A program made the translations under genes and the position numbers. DNA of 64,000 bases from Rhizophagus clarus (Eukaryota > Glomeromycota > Glomeromycetes > Glomerales > Glomeraceae): positions 434,001 through 498,000 of the forward strand of contig BLAL01000250.1 of assembly GCA_015698045.1 (NCBI GenBank), read 5' to 3'. Shown one piece after another: positions 10,982 to 23,054 of this stretch; positions within the stretch are counted from its first letter, which is position 1, and every line of letters begins with the position of its first letter. The notes under the pieces were generated by a model, which saw only the letters and a list, made by a program, of their open reading frames with translations, was not told the origin of the DNA and did not search any database.

Positions 10982-11469
10982 TAATTACCGTAAATATTAT
11001 TGGTAGTTACTGCAACCACATGATGTCCAACCCTCCTTAAACACACTAAAGAAATACATTTCGCAACATTTTTTTATTAATATTGCGTTGCAAAACGCAT
11101 TTTTTTATTTAAAATTCAACAAATCAAACCAAATAACAAATCTATTTGAATGAATTTGATTTGATTTGAATTTGAATTTGATTTGAATCGAATCAAATTT
11201 AAATCAAATCAAATCAAATTCAAATCAAATTTCAAATCAGATTTGAATGGTTTGATTCAAATCCGAATTCAAACTTTTCAGATTTGATTTGATCAAATCA
11301 AATTTCAAATCTAACCTGATTTGGACTAATTTGATTTGTGCGGAACACTAGTAATGAGTGCGTACCCTTATAATTTTTTTTTTACACCTTTGTCCCCCCA
11401 TTTTTTATACCCTTACCCCTCTCTCATTTTTTTTTACACCTTTACCTTCCATTTTTTATATTAGGATTA

Positions 11470-11900
11470 CCACCAGAAAAGGCGTGCAAAAGCAAGAAAA
11501 CAAATTAGTGATTTTATTGAGTAAGAGGAGTTAGGGAGACATAATCTAGGTGTAAATTTTTATTATGACAAATTCATGTTCAGAAAGGCGTGCAAAGGTG
11601 AGATAGCAAATTAGTTATTTTATTGAGTGAGAGGAGCTGGATTACAATATTTGTTAACTATCATTCTTAAGGGTTTCAGGCAAAAATAACTTGGTCTGCA
11701 CGTACTTTCTACTTGGTGTAATTTTTTAATATACCAGGAATATAATCAGAAAAGCACGCAAAGACAAGATAACAAATTAGTATTTTTATTAAGTGAGAGA
11801 GGCTAGAATACAATCTAAGAATACAAATTTTATCAATATACTAGAACTATATTTTAAGAGCTCTAGAATGGTAAAAATAACAAGTAATCATTTTAATAGC
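11470..11900. repeat. Degenerate tandem repeat, 3-4 units
   Basis: Units of about 60 bp at 11472, 11580 and 11748 share CAGAAA, GGCGTGCAAA, CAAATTAGT and TTTTATTGAGT in the same order. A partial fourth unit lies near 11890. Spacing is irregular (108 and 168 bp) and no coding frame is kept. Confidence 0.55.
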
Positions 11901-11974
11901 AGAAAGGGCCGGAAAAGCTTATTTTGAAAACTATATTTTCTGGGGTCCCAGGTGAAAATAAATTGGTCTGCACA

Positions 11975-12620
11975 CGCTCCCTGCTGCTACTAGTATCTGG
12001 AGGATATTTAGCAGGTGGTGGAGTATAGGATAGTGCTTCACTAAGCAAATTTGTTTTCTTATTCTTCTGTGAAATGAAAGTGGTGTTTGTGGTTGATTTT
12101 TATTTCTTTGCGCGCATCATTATTTCATCTCCTGAGATCCCATCCACATTGGCATCTTTATTCCCTGATCTTTCTGGCACATTAATGTTATCCCATATTC
12201 TATCTACTATTTTAATATCAGACTTTACAAAAAAAATAAAAGAAATGATGAGAGAATAGTTCATAGATAAAAAAATTAAAATTAATTGGAGTGGCTAGAT
12301 ATGAAACACCAACCCAAACTTTTTTGTATGTAAAAGGAAGGTACATAACCTATCCTTCCTAGTCCTTTATCAAAAACATTGTGCTGATATGCCATATCTA
12401 ATTTGGTCTTTGCAGAAATGCAGTATCTTATCCCCCACCAGGGTGTGGTAACAAGGTAACAAAGGTGCAAGAACTGTTAACTACTTGCGAAGATACTGAC
12501 CTCACCCTTATCAGGACGTGGTAACAAGGGCTGCAAAGAACTATCATTCCAATTATTTTTTTAAATTAACTAACTTTCTTATTTTTTAAAAGCTCTTCAG
12601 CATATTTGCAACATTCTTCT
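11975..12620 (-). repeat. Dispersed repeat, copy 1, with decayed coding sequence
   Basis: This stretch matches 56911-57560 in the same orientation, for example CTAGTATCTG, GGATATTTAGCAGGTG, CTTCTGTGAAATGAAAGTGG and AAACACCAACCCAA. The minus strand has short open stretches such as IKIVDRIWDNINVPERSGNK and a Pro-rich LSYTPPPAKYPPDTS. A gene or element fragment is likely, but the family was not recognised. The 72-residue frame at 12566-12784 (KYAEELLKNKK) may be another piece. Confidence 0.55.
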
Positions 12621-12789
12621 GTCATGCTTGGTTTGCTAATTATTGTCTGCAAATTATTGTAAAATTCTTTATGAATTGCTTTCTTGTTCACAAGAATATT
12701 TACACCAATATTATAAGCGTTATAGGTCTCAAGTGACCAATAGTTGTATAAAAAAATTGAAAAATATTTATTAATTGAATTCATTATTT

Positions 12790-13600
12790 TTTAGAAAATT
12801 AAGAATGTTTATTTTTTTTAATGAATTTAGTCAAGAAAAATCTCTCTATATATAATATTTTTATTATCATGACAAATAAAATGAAACTGAACTTAGAATT
12901 ATAGGTAGTAATACAGACCATTATCATATCATCGGTAGTAATATCGGACTTAAATGAAAGTATGAATACTGTCTGCTGACAAATATGAAAGTTTAAACTT
13001 TCAAAAAAAAGACGTGAGGGAAAACAAACCACGAATTTTAATATTGTCAATCAATTTAAACTTCCAAAAAATAATTTTCCTGAATATACTATTTACTAAA
13101 AAGTTTAGTACAACGATTATACTGTATACTAAATTTAAAATATTTTGATAACGGATATAGAAAACACCACAAAATAAGCAGTGGGATAGAAATATACTAT
13201 TTATTAGTAAGATTACTGATATCAGACTTGAAAATCTTAAGGCTTTATAAATTTCCTGACTTTGAACCTGCAATTTGTGCAGCCATAAACTTCCAATATA
13301 ATAAACAATATGTTGTGATTATTCAGATTTTTAAAAAATTATGTTAACGTCTTATACAGTTATTAATATAAAGTAACAATATTATTATAACTAGAATATG
13401 CGCTTATTTAGGGGACTTCGTCTCCCTATGATATATGAGTATATATGCCATACCTAGTACTCGTTTATTGGATTTATTGGATGTAAAAATAATTAACAAA
13501 AACTATAAAATGCACCAATGGTGTTAAACACCACATCACATGTTTATATGTTATACACCTAATCAGTTTATTTATTTAGATAGATGCGATTTATTTTAAT
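12790..13600. other. No feature recognised
   Basis: AT-rich sequence with scattered short open frames that look random. No repeat, domain or splice pattern was found. Confidence 0.4.
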
Positions 13601-13614
13601 TATTTTTCTTGTTA

Positions 13615-14065
13615 ATTTTTTAGGTGTGGCTTTAGACATGTAAAATTTTGGTAGGGATTACGAAAAGTTTTTTTTATTGAATTTTTTTTCTTTTATCAAA
13701 TGTTCTACTTACATTTCAATTTTCTTTTTTAGGTAGTTGGACCTTCAGACATGTGAGGATTTAGTAAGGAAAAGATCATTTTTTTTAAATTGACTTTGAC
13801 AACACGTTCCTAATATATCAATTTTTTTTCTTTTTGTTTATTAAACAGTAGATTCTGATTTCAAAGTACCGGTAATAGGTAAGCTTTTTTCTGCATTTAT
13901 TTTCCTTTTTCTTATTCTTTATTAACTTGCTTGTTCTTTTTTTTTAGATACGTCTGTTTTTAGTTCCATTTTGACAGAAATCGAAGTGAGTTTTACTTTT
14001 TTTTCTTCTTTTTGTTTGTTCTTTTATTCTTTTACTAATCTTTTTATCTCTTTTTTAGATTCAAG
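13615..14065 (+). other. Exon-like blocks with splice-like borders
   Basis: Short blocks follow T-rich tracts ending in AG and precede GT-type donors. The clearest are 13622 (TTTTTTAG then GTGTGGCTTTAGACATG), 13733 (TTTTTTAG then a GGACCTTCAGACATG block and GTAAGG), 13848 (ACAG, then GTAAGC), 13947 (TTTTTTTTAG, then GTGAGT) and 14056 (TTTTTTAG ATTCAA GTAAGT). The first two blocks are similar to each other, so they may be duplicated exons. No long frame was built, so this could be a decayed micro-exon gene or chance in T-rich DNA. Confidence 0.3.
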
Positions 14066-14695
14066 TAAGTCTACTTCGTCTCTTTCTCTTATTATTTTAT
14101 TTTCTTTTAAGATGACATTAACTGTTTTCTTTTTATATTTTATGAGTTGGTATTTTGGTATCTTTCATTTTTTTCCCGTTATTTCTCTTACTTTGCCTTT
14201 ATCCCTTTTGTTGGTTTTGTTGATTTTATTTTTTTGTTAATTCTTGTTTCTTTTGTTAATTCTTGTTTCTTTCATTAATCCTTATCTTTTTCATTAATCC
14301 TTTTCTTGTTTCTTTTATTGATTTGATTCTTGTCTCCTTCAATGATCTTTGGCTTCTTTTCCATGATCTTTGTTTTTTTCCATGATCTTTGGCTTCTTTT
14401 GTTACTTTTTTGTTCCTTTGTTGATTTATTCCTCTTTTGCTCCTTTTTTCTTTTTCATTTGCCATTCATTTCTTTCATTCCTTTTTCACTACCCATTGTT
14501 TTTTTTATTCCTTTTAATTCCCTTTTGCTTTTTTCATTCATTCTTATTCTTTCTTCGTTTCTCTTGTTCCTACTTCATTTTCTTTGTCCATTTTCATGTA
14601 TCTTTCCTTTCTTTTTTATTCTTCCTTTGTCTTCTTTATTGTCCTATTTTATTGTATTTTCCCGTTCTTTCTTATATATTGCAGTGCATTTGATT
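13960..14695. repeat. Pyrimidine-rich tract
   Basis: About 730 bp in which the plus strand is mostly C and T (TTCTTTT-type units, recurrent TTCCATGATCTTTG). Long frames here translate to Phe/Leu/Ser-rich strings and are not believed. The strand asymmetry could allow triplex or hinge structures. Confidence 0.6.
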
Positions 14696-14699
14696 TTTT

Positions 14700-16690
14700 T
14701 ATAAAATTATGTATAAATAAAATCATAAATTAGCCAATAAAATTTTTTTTATAAATCACATGATTGTGGTGTTGAGCAATGTTGAAAAAAAAATGTTAAA
14801 TCATTTTTATTAATAAGATTAAAATAAAACTAATATTATTTTTATTAAACTATCAATAGAAAAGTATTAATATCATTTTTACTTTAATATAAAAGTATTT
14901 ATATCATTTTTGTCAAAAAAAGATTAATAAAAAGTGACTAATATTGTTTTTTTGCTAAATGATTACGCATTTTTTTTATTAAAATTACTTAAATTAATTT
15001 GTTTTAATTATTTACTTGATAAAAATTAATAATGTAACAAATGCTTAAGCAGTTTATTTATTAAACTGGATAATTAAAAAATATTAATTTTTTTTATTGA
15101 TTTATTCTATTAGACTGAAATAATTAATTTATTTTTCTAATGGATTAATAATGCTTATTTTTAACAGATTAATATTTTTTTTAACAGGTTAATAATTCAT
15201 TTTTTTTAATAGATTAATTTTTTTTAACCGGTTAATAATTCTTTTTTTTCCTGGATTAAATAATTTATTTTTTTTTAAAAAAAATAATTTTTAGTGGTTT
15301 TAAATTGAATACTTTAATTTTTTTTACCTTTTCTTTATGATTTATTAAATCGAATAGTTAAGTTTATTTAATTTTTTTTAACAGTTTATTAAACTGTATA
15401 AATCAAAAAATCAATTTTATTTTTTTTTTAATGATTTATTTAAACTGGATAATTAAATTATTGGCTTATAATCGGATAATTAAAAAAAAATAATTTATTT
15501 TTTAGTAATCAATTAAACCAGATAAAAAAAAATTTTTTTTGATTTTATTAAACTAAATAACTTAAAATTATAATTTTATGCTGTTAAGTTGAAATGATTC
15601 AGTAATAATTATACTTTTAACAGTTTATGAACTAAAAATTTTAAGTAAATAAATTGAATAAAATTAATTTTTTTAGAGATTTTTTAACTACTTAATACTT
15701 AATTTAATGGTTTATTAAATCAATAATTAAAAAATTTATTTATTAAACCAAATTTCTGGTTTAAAAAAAAAAAAAATTTATTTGTTATTATTCGGTTAAA
15801 AGAACTGTTAAGAAATAAATTATTGAAAGTAAACTATTTTTTTTAATGATTTTAAGTTAAATAACAAAAAATTGTTCTTTTTTTTTTTTAAAAAAAAAAA
15901 AATGCTCTATTTTTTTAATTATTTTCTTAAAAATGGCGTATTTTTTGAAATAGTTTTAACTATTTTTTTCAAATTGTTTTCAATTATTTTAATTGAAAAG
16001 TGATTTTTTTTAATCATTTCACTTAAAAAAAAAATGATTTTTTTTTTAGTTGTTTAATTGGAAAAATAAAAAAAAAACAATTTTTTCTTTAATTATTTGA
16101 TTAAAAAAAATGATTTTTTTTCTGTAATCAAAAAAAAAAATGAATTTTTTTATGATTTTTAAAACTACCTAATGCTTGATTTAACAATCATTAAACCAAA
16201 TAATTAAAAAATTTGTTTATTAAACCAAATGATTAATAATTTATTTTTAACAGTTTTTTTAACCGAATACTAATAAATTCATTAAAAAATTATTTGTTTT
16301 TTTTTTAAAACTGGAAAATCAAAATAAAATAAACTATTTCTTAAACAATTTTTAAACTGAATAACGAAAAAATTATTTTTCTTTTCTTTTTTTTAAAAAA
16401 AAAAATACTCTATTGTTTATCATTTTTATCATTTTTTCAATAATAAAAAAACAATTGTTTTTCTTAATTAAATTTTTTTGTTTAAAAAAAATGACTTTAG
16501 AAAAAACAATTTTTTCTTAATTATTTTGATTAAGAAAATAATTTTCTTGATTGTTAATCGTTTTGACATTTTAATGAAAAAAATAACAAAAATAATTGAC
16601 TAATCATTTAATAAAAAAAATTATTTTATGTTTATTTTTTTCTTTCTCTAATATAACCTATTTAATAATTTTCTTTAGTCCTGATTGTTT
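14700..16690. repeat. AT-rich degenerate simple sequence
   Basis: About 2 kb built from runs of A and T and recurring degenerate TTTATTAAACTGGATAATTAA-like units, spaced roughly 60-100 bp. No coding frame is present. It looks like an old, expanded tandem repeat. Confidence 0.6.
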
Positions 16691-16727
16691 TTTTGGCAGA
16701 ATTTATTAATAAACTTTTGTTTTTAGC

Positions 16728-16900
16728 AGGTACAATTGATGGGTTTCTTGATGGGATCAACGAAATTAAAAAGTAGGATCAACAAAATTAAAAAAATTTG
16801 CAGAAACTTATTATTTGATGACTCAACTAAACATGCAATGAAAGTGGCACAGGAAGGCCTAAATCGCAATTTTACTCTTTTGATGTCAAAAGAAGCCTAA
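16728..16900 (+). CDS. Possible last exon or small protein, about 53 aa
   Basis: A T-rich tract ending TTTTTAG precedes an open frame with ATG at 16739 and TAA at 16898-16900. The product is basic and helical (KLKSRINKIKKICRNL, then HAMKVAQEGLNRNFTLLM). It is less AT-biased than its surroundings and has normal codon texture, hence the call. It may be the terminal exon of a gene whose earlier exons lie among the splice-like blocks upstream. The LINE target site begins 26 nt after the stop. No family was recognised. Confidence 0.3.
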
Positions 16901-17251
16901 GCATAAGCATATGCATTATTCATTATGCATAAATGCTTTAAGCTTTTTTTTTTATTTTTTTTTTTTTTTACTGGTAAACAATTCAATTTTTTTAAAATAG
17001 GATTTTAAGGTACATGTTGGAAAACTGATTAGGTCTTATAGTTTATAAAAAAACTATATACGACTACAATTCTAGTTTATCCTAACTAATAAAAAATTTC
17101 TAAGAAATTAATTATCTGTTAAACCAGGTTAGATGATAAATAAAAGAAAGAATAAAAATACTACTCATCCAGAAACTGGACAAAATAAAGAAAATAATTT
17201 AAAGTAAAAAATAAAATAAAAATGAATAAAATTATTATAAATAAATTCTTT

Positions 17252-18287
17252 CTATCTAACTAGGTTCACATATACTATAAAATCCAATATATTTCTCCCA
17301 AAGTATATGTTATCTATTAATCCACCCAAATTAACATATTTATTAATTTGATTATCATAACTTCTCATCTTTTTCATTTTTTTGGTGATCTTTTTTTCTT
17401 TTTTCCTTTTCTTCATTTTTTCACAATGTGGTTTCCATACCTTTTTATGTAATATATCAAACACAAATTCTAAAAATTTTTTTCCTATTTCTATGATTTT
17501 TTTTGTTTGATTTCCAATATTAGTTTTAATTAGATCTGTTAATTCCAGTGGGAAAATTCCCTTAATTATATCAATGAAGGAAAGATTTTGATTATCATCA
17601 ATTATTTTAAATATAGATAATTACTCAAAATCTTCTATTCTTATTTCTATATTATTATCTGATATTTCATTTATTAATCTTATAAGATGACTAAAAAAAA
17701 AAAAAAAAAAAAAAAAATCTTATAAGATATTTTAAAACTATTTTTTGAATTTTTCTTAATATTTTTTTATTCTTATTACATTTCCATACATGAATAAAAG
17801 TTTCTTTTTTCCTATTACATTGAACACATTTCCATTTTTTATATATATTATATTGAGATTTTTTCATCTGTTCAATGGTTGGTATTTCTTCCATTAGTCT
17901 CTGGATTTTTATTCTTTTTCTTCTGCAATCTTTAAAAGTTGTTGTATAATAAGTTTCATTACCTTTTAGATATGCAAAGGTGATTTTCCAGTTTACTTGT
18001 AATTTCCTATATTTATTATTACGATTTTGATTTAAGAACTTTTCTAAACCTTTTGTACGGGTTATATTTGTCATAAATTTTCTAAGGTTTTTCTCTATAA
18101 CTATATTTCTCCATTTTGGTACATATGGAATAATGTCTGTTAAACCTTTTATATTGATTCCCATTCTTCCTATATTTACATATTGTTCTTTTATTCTCTT
18201 ATCTACTTCTTCATTATATTTATCTCCTGAATGAGCATTTATTTTTAATACATCAACTTTTAATTTTAATTTTTTAATAATATCCAT
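17252..18287 (-). pseudogene. LINE ORF2 C-terminus with zinc knuckle
   Basis: The frame from 18287 ends in CVQCNRKKETFIHVWKC, the CxxC-H-C knuckle commonly found at LINE C-termini. It is then cut by the poly-A insertion at 17689. Beyond it, 17252-17464 encodes a basic tail (KPHCEKMKKRKKEKK). A stop near 18297 separates it from the RNase H frame. The domain probably binds template RNA during target-primed reverse transcription. Confidence 0.65.
17676..17728 (-). mobile_element. Poly-A insertion with 13-bp target duplication
   Basis: AATCTTATAAGAT occurs at 17676-17688 and again at 17716-17728. Between the copies are GACT and about 24 A. This is the footprint expected from target-primed insertion of an almost completely 5'-truncated transcript, on the plus strand. 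It postdates the LINE whose coding sequence it breaks. Confidence 0.75.
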
Positions 18288-18296
18288 AATTGTTGC

Positions 18297-19583
18297 TCAT
18301 AATGTATTATTTGTGGCTAATTTAAATATTTGTCTTGGAGTTAAATTATAATGTTTTTCTTTAATTAACATAAAGTTATTAAATACTATTATGCTATCTG
18401 TGAAAATTTTAACTTCTCCATTTTCTGGTTGTACAATTAATGCAATTAGTAATGCTAATGTTTCTGCTTTATTAAATGATATCCAATTTTCATATGTTGA
18501 ATAAAATTCAGCTATTTCTATAAAGTTTTCATTATAAAAAATTGCGCCAAAAATTGATTCACATTCTTTAGTACCATTATTCTTGACAGAACCATCAATA
18601 TATATTATATTATTCTTTATTAATTTTAATTTTTCTTTAATTATAATTAGTTTTTCACGATCTAATGAATTATCTAAATATAATGAAATAATATCTTTGG
18701 CATTATTTTCTTCAATTCTACAATCATCTGCTATATATGCCATTAGTTCATAAGAAAATATTTCATTACCATATAATAATTGCTCAATATTTAATAACTG
18801 GATATCTTCTAATATTATAGCATTATTTCCAAGATTCTTTATATTACATTTTCTGTTTTTTACAAAAAACACTTTATCATTATTTTGCATTATTACACAT
18901 TTATTTTTTTGTTTATAATAAGTATCTTCATTTTTATTACATCCTTCACACTTTTTAATTATTATATTTATATCTTTATCATGTGAAATAATTTGATAAT
19001 GTTGAATATAAGTTTCTCTTTGTTCCACTACAATTACTTTTCCTAATATTATATTATCTTTAATTGTCATTACTATTCTTTTTGATGTTGGATCAGTTAT
19101 TACTGAATATAATTCATAACCTTTTATATTTGTAATCATATCCATTTCTTGTAATTCTACTCTTATTTTACTATTTTCTTTACTGTATGTTATTTCTTTT
19201 CTTATTTTATAATAATTTTTTGGTTCTGGTAACATTTGTCCTTTAATTCCTTTTTTAATATATTTCTTATTATTCATTTCTTTCCAACTTAATAGCTTAT
19301 CTCCTTTTAATGAAGTGATTTGATCTAAAAAAATTATATTATGTTTTTTCAAATCCTTAAAATTACTTACATATGTTTCATCTGAAACTACTTCATAAAT
19401 TTTCTTTTTACCTCCTTTTATTTTAAAATTATTAAACCAACTTTTTTCTATATTATCTTCAATACTTAAATTGTTTTTTCTTAATAATATTAAATTTTCA
19501 ATTATAAAGTTATTTTTTATTTTTTTTTCTATTTTTTTTAATTTTTTAATATTTCTTAATGAGAACATATAAAGGATTATCAT
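18297..19583 (-). pseudogene. LINE ORF2 RNase H region
   Basis: Near residues 335-410 the RNase H motifs appear: IYIDGSVKNNGT (first Asp), FNKAETLALLIALI (Glu) and VKIFTDSIIVFNN (second Asp). The N-terminal part is a Lys/Asn-rich connection region with a cysteine group (CEGCNKNEDTYYKQKNKC). The domain removes the RNA strand during second-strand synthesis. The frame ends at TTL before a stop at 18297; the polypeptide continued in another frame. Confidence 0.75.
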
Positions 19584-19599
19584 CTAATAATAAATGTTC

Positions 19600-20872
19600 T
19601 TATACATTATATAATCTTATCTTAGTTATTTCCCCTAAGATTCCTTTGTCATTTATTTGTATAAAAAAGTTAGTAACCTTTGATTGAATATGATTATCAT
19701 TTATCTGTCTCAAATCATATAAAAGGTTACATTCTATTATTGAATTAGGAATTGTTGATGCCAAACAAAGTTTATTTTTAAAGGTTTTTTTTATTGGTTT
19801 CATCAAGTTATTACATTCATCATCTGTTAGAATCGTAAGTTGGATACGATATTCTATTTTTGATAGAATTAAAGCATTAAAAACATACATCATCTGTTTA
19901 TCTGTAACTGCTTTTTTCTTTAGCATATTGTTATTTACATTTTGAATTTCTTCTTTAATTTGATTAATGATATGTTTTCTTTGATTATATGCATTGAACC
20001 ATACACCAAGAATTCGGATTGATCCATTTGCTTTTATTGGATTTAATTTAATCTCATTATTCCCAAATTTAATTAATACTTCATCTTCTAATTTTGCTTT
20101 TTTCTTTTTTCTTAATAATAAATCAGATTTCTCTTTATTTATTTTTATATCATTTAAATTATAAAATGAATCTGCTATTTTCAAAATACTTTCCAATTCA
20201 ATCTGATTATCTGAGATGAAGTTTGTGTCATCCATGTACGAGAATCCAGGAATTGTTGTACAAATATTTTGTTATATATTTTCATAAATATTTAAGACTT
20301 TTCTTCCTGTTAATTTATATCCAATATTCATTTTTCTTATTTTTTGTTAAAAGAGGATCATAATATATACACCAGAGTAGTGGTAATATTATTTCCCCTT
20401 GATCTATTCCTATCTTTACATTGTATGGTTCTGTTAATCCTACTGATGTAAATACTTGATTACTTCTTCCTAAGAATAATTCTTTAATTATGTTAATTAA
20501 TTTTATTGGAATTTTAATTCTTTTTAAGGATTTTTCCAACATAAATATATTAACCCGATCATAGGCTTTTGACATATCTAATGCTAAAAGCCATAAATCT
20601 TTATCATATTCATTGGCATATTGTATAATTTCATTAAGGATTCTTAAAGGTTCAAAAGTTGATGTTAGAGGTAATCCAGCAAATTGAAATCCCTGTAATA
20701 CATTTTTTTCTTGTATTATTTTTGAAAGTCTATTAGTTATAATTTTCATCATTAACTTTCTTGCAGGTTCCAATAATGTAATTGGTCTTGTGTTAATCAA
20801 TTGGAACCCCCAGGGTTTAGCCATGGTATCGGATAAACATTTGCCTTTTTCCAATCAGCTGAAATTACCGTA
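19600..20872 (-). pseudogene. LINE ORF2 reverse transcriptase, palm and thumb
   Basis: ORF 20315-20854 carries RPITLLEPARK, LALDMSKAYDRV (motif A Asp) and GIDQGEIILPLLW. ORF 19600-20235 starts at the catalytic YMDDTNFIS box and continues with DIKINKEKSDLL and LGVWF. A frameshift lies between them near 20250-20315. The catalytic aspartates are intact. Upstream sequence is separated by the 238-bp MITE at 20873. Confidence 0.8.
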
Positions 20873-21110
20873 TAGTGCTGCATACAGTACCCCCCTCAAA
20901 TAGTACCCCCCATAAATAGTACCAGGGTACTATTCAACTACAAATTTTGATATTTTTGATTAGTACCTGGTGCTAATTTAGGCCAAAATTTGATTTTTGG
21001 CCAAAGTTATTCCTTGTATAGTACCCCCCTCCTCACATAGTACCCCCGGGGTACTATTCAATCTAGGCTGGCTTTCTTAAATAGTACCGGGGGTACTGTA
21101 TGCAGCGCTA
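20873..21110. mobile_element. Small hAT-like MITE in LINE ORF2
   Basis: The 238-bp element starts TAGTGCTGCATACAGTACCC and ends with its inverse (GGGTACTGTATGCAGCGCTA). The interior repeats AGTACCCCC and GGTACTATT several times in both orientations. Flanking 7-mers TACCGTA and TATGGTA match at 5 of 7 positions, so the target duplication is uncertain. It interrupts the reverse transcriptase between the FETQVP and ISADWKKA segments. Confidence 0.75.
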
Positions 21111-21875
21111 TATGGTACTTGTGTCTCAAAAATTTCATTAACTATCATTTTTAAAATATTGTTAAATTCTTTTGATGCTAGTTTGATATCATCATAAGTC
21201 ATTGAACTAGGTCCACTAGCTTTTCCATTAGGAAGATTTTTAATAGTCTCTTCTAGTGTTTCGGGCAAAACTGGTTTCGCCCAAATGATCTACAAATTTA
21301 TTTCCAAATTTGGGTTTCAGAAGTTTCGGATAGTTTCGGCTTATATGGGGCAAAACTTGGGCGAAACGTTTCGGATTTTGAAAAATAGTTTCGCCCGAAA
21401 CTATAGTCTCTTCCCATTCTATTGAATTTATTGGTTGTAATACATTATTATAAATATTTTCATCAATTTGATTATATTCATTTAACCAATCTTTAGGAAT
21501 ATTTTTATCTTTATTAACAACACCTGCAATTGTCTGAAAATGTCTATTTACTTCCTTTTTAATTTCTTCTGGTCTAGTTAATAAAATATCTTGATCTTTT
21601 TCATCTGTTATTAATACTTGATCAATTATGATAGTTCTAATTTCACGTTCTGCTATACTATCAAGCATATGTTTTTTGTTTTCTTCTAAATCTCTGCATC
21701 GACTTTCAATTGCTTTTTCTATTTTTTCTTTTTTTATTTTTTCTATTTCACTTTTTAACGTTATTAAAACTTTTTCATATATTGTATTTAATTCTGTTAT
21801 AAGTATATTAATTAATACTTTTGGTATAAATTTACATTTAATTATCATATAATTATCTTCAGGTTCTTCATACAT
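21111..21875 (-). pseudogene. LINE ORF2 linker and start of reverse transcriptase
   Basis: The frame from 21875 is Lys/Glu-rich and helical and reaches SIEWEETI, where the MITE at 21254-21405 enters. Past it the LINE resumes with IKNLPNGKASGPSSMTYDDI, the conserved NGKASGPS box at the start of LINE reverse transcriptases. The frame lines up once the MITE and its 8-bp duplication are left out. Confidence 0.7.
21254..21405. mobile_element. hAT MITE, 152 bp, with 8-bp duplication
   Basis: GTCTCTTC occurs at 21246-21253 and 21406-21413. The ends are TAGTGTTTCGGGCAAAAC and the inverse of TATAGTTTCGGGCGAAAC. The interior repeats the GTTTCGGGCGAAAC motif in both orientations. There is no coding capacity. 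It inserted into the LINE reverse transcriptase box. Confidence 0.85.
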
Positions 21876-21977
21876 ATATAATATTTGTTTTATTTTCTTT
21901 TTATGTCCAAACCAATTTTTTGTTAATTTTTCTTGTCCTTTCTTTCTTTTAATTTTTCTTCGTATATAAATAATATA

Positions 21978-23054
21978 TCACAAATTTTTATAATTATCTG
22001 ATTGTTTAATTGGAGTTATGATATTCTTTTGTAATTTAATTGCTTTTTTTGTTATATGCTTATGTTTTGCTTTAATTAATTCTTGTTTGTAGAAATTCCA
22101 TTTTTCTTCTAAATTCATTAATTTTAAATCATAATCACTTTTAATTTGCTTAAAAGATAATTCATTTCTTAATTCTTCTTTACTTTCATCTGATAATTCA
22201 TTATATAAAAATACTTCTTTCTTTTTTACAATAGATGGTAATGGTGGTAAATAATTATCACAAATTCCTTCACCATTAAATTTAAATTGAAGCATATTGT
22301 GATCTGTATTTATATATTGTTGTTTTTTATTTATAAATTTTATTGTTTCCAAATAAATATTTTCTGTTGTCCAAATATAATCAATTCTTGATTTTCTATT
22401 ATTATTACCAATAAAAGTAGGCTGAATTTTATCATTATTATTAAATTCTTTTTGTATATCTCTCATATTTAATTCTTCTAATTTTTTAAATATTTTATGT
22501 TTTCTAGTAGTAATCTTATTACTGAGTTTTCTATTATTATATTTTTCATATTGTTGATTAAAATCACCCATTACTACTATTTCCATATTTTTTCTTTTTC
22601 CATCAATTATTGTTTTAATTATTTCTTTATTTGTTTCTATGATTTCTTTACTAATATTTGCTTTTGCTGAATTCACTTTATTATATACTTGAATTACTCT
22701 TAAATTTCTTTTCTTTCTAAAAAAAAGGTCAATATAAATAATCTGCCCTTTGTATTTCTCTATTTTGCTAATATTTTTTGATAATTCTTTTTTAATGATA
22801 ATTGCTATTTCACTATTTTTGTTTTCTCCAATGTTGTGGTAGTATATATTATATTTATTATTATTAATAGCATGTAACTTCATATTTTTATCTGAAATTC
22901 CTGTTTCTGAAATGCCTAATATATCTATATTTTCTCTTTCTGCTAAATCATATAATAATTGATGTTTGATTATAGACATTTGTTTTATATTTAATGTTGC
23001 TATATTTTTAAAAATATTATTTTGTTGTTTTTTTTTCATTTGATGAAAAATCAT
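21978..23054 (-). pseudogene. LINE ORF2 apurinic-type endonuclease
   Basis: This frame of about 358 residues holds the expected motif series: NIATLNIKQM (Asn), ILGISETGIS (Glu), VVMGDFNQQY (Asp-Phe-Asn), SRIDYIWTT and NTDHNMLQF (Asp-His). It nicks target DNA to prime reverse transcription. The domain itself looks intact, but it belongs to a broken ORF2. It begins with ATG at 23054, 116 nt downstream of the end of ORF1. Confidence 0.8.

Larger units (their letters stand above)
7989..11350. mobile_element. hAT-type non-autonomous element with nested insertion
   Basis: The ends are TAGTGTTCCGCA and TGCGGAACACTA, typical of hAT termini. They are flanked by a perfect 8-bp duplication, GTAATGAG, at 7981-7988 and 11351-11358. 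The terminal 250 bp on each side consist of AAATCAAATC-type simple repeats that can fold back on each other. No transposase is present. Without the inner element at 8266-10981 the hAT would be only about 640 bp, so it is a foldback MITE. Confidence 0.9.

Noticed and set aside
13971..14704. Long plus-strand frames rich in Phe, Leu and Ser
   Set aside because: They are products of the pyrimidine tract in several overlapping frames and have no protein-like composition.
14700..16690. Centromere-like AT-rich tract
   Set aside because: Only 2 kb of degenerate simple sequence and no independent evidence.
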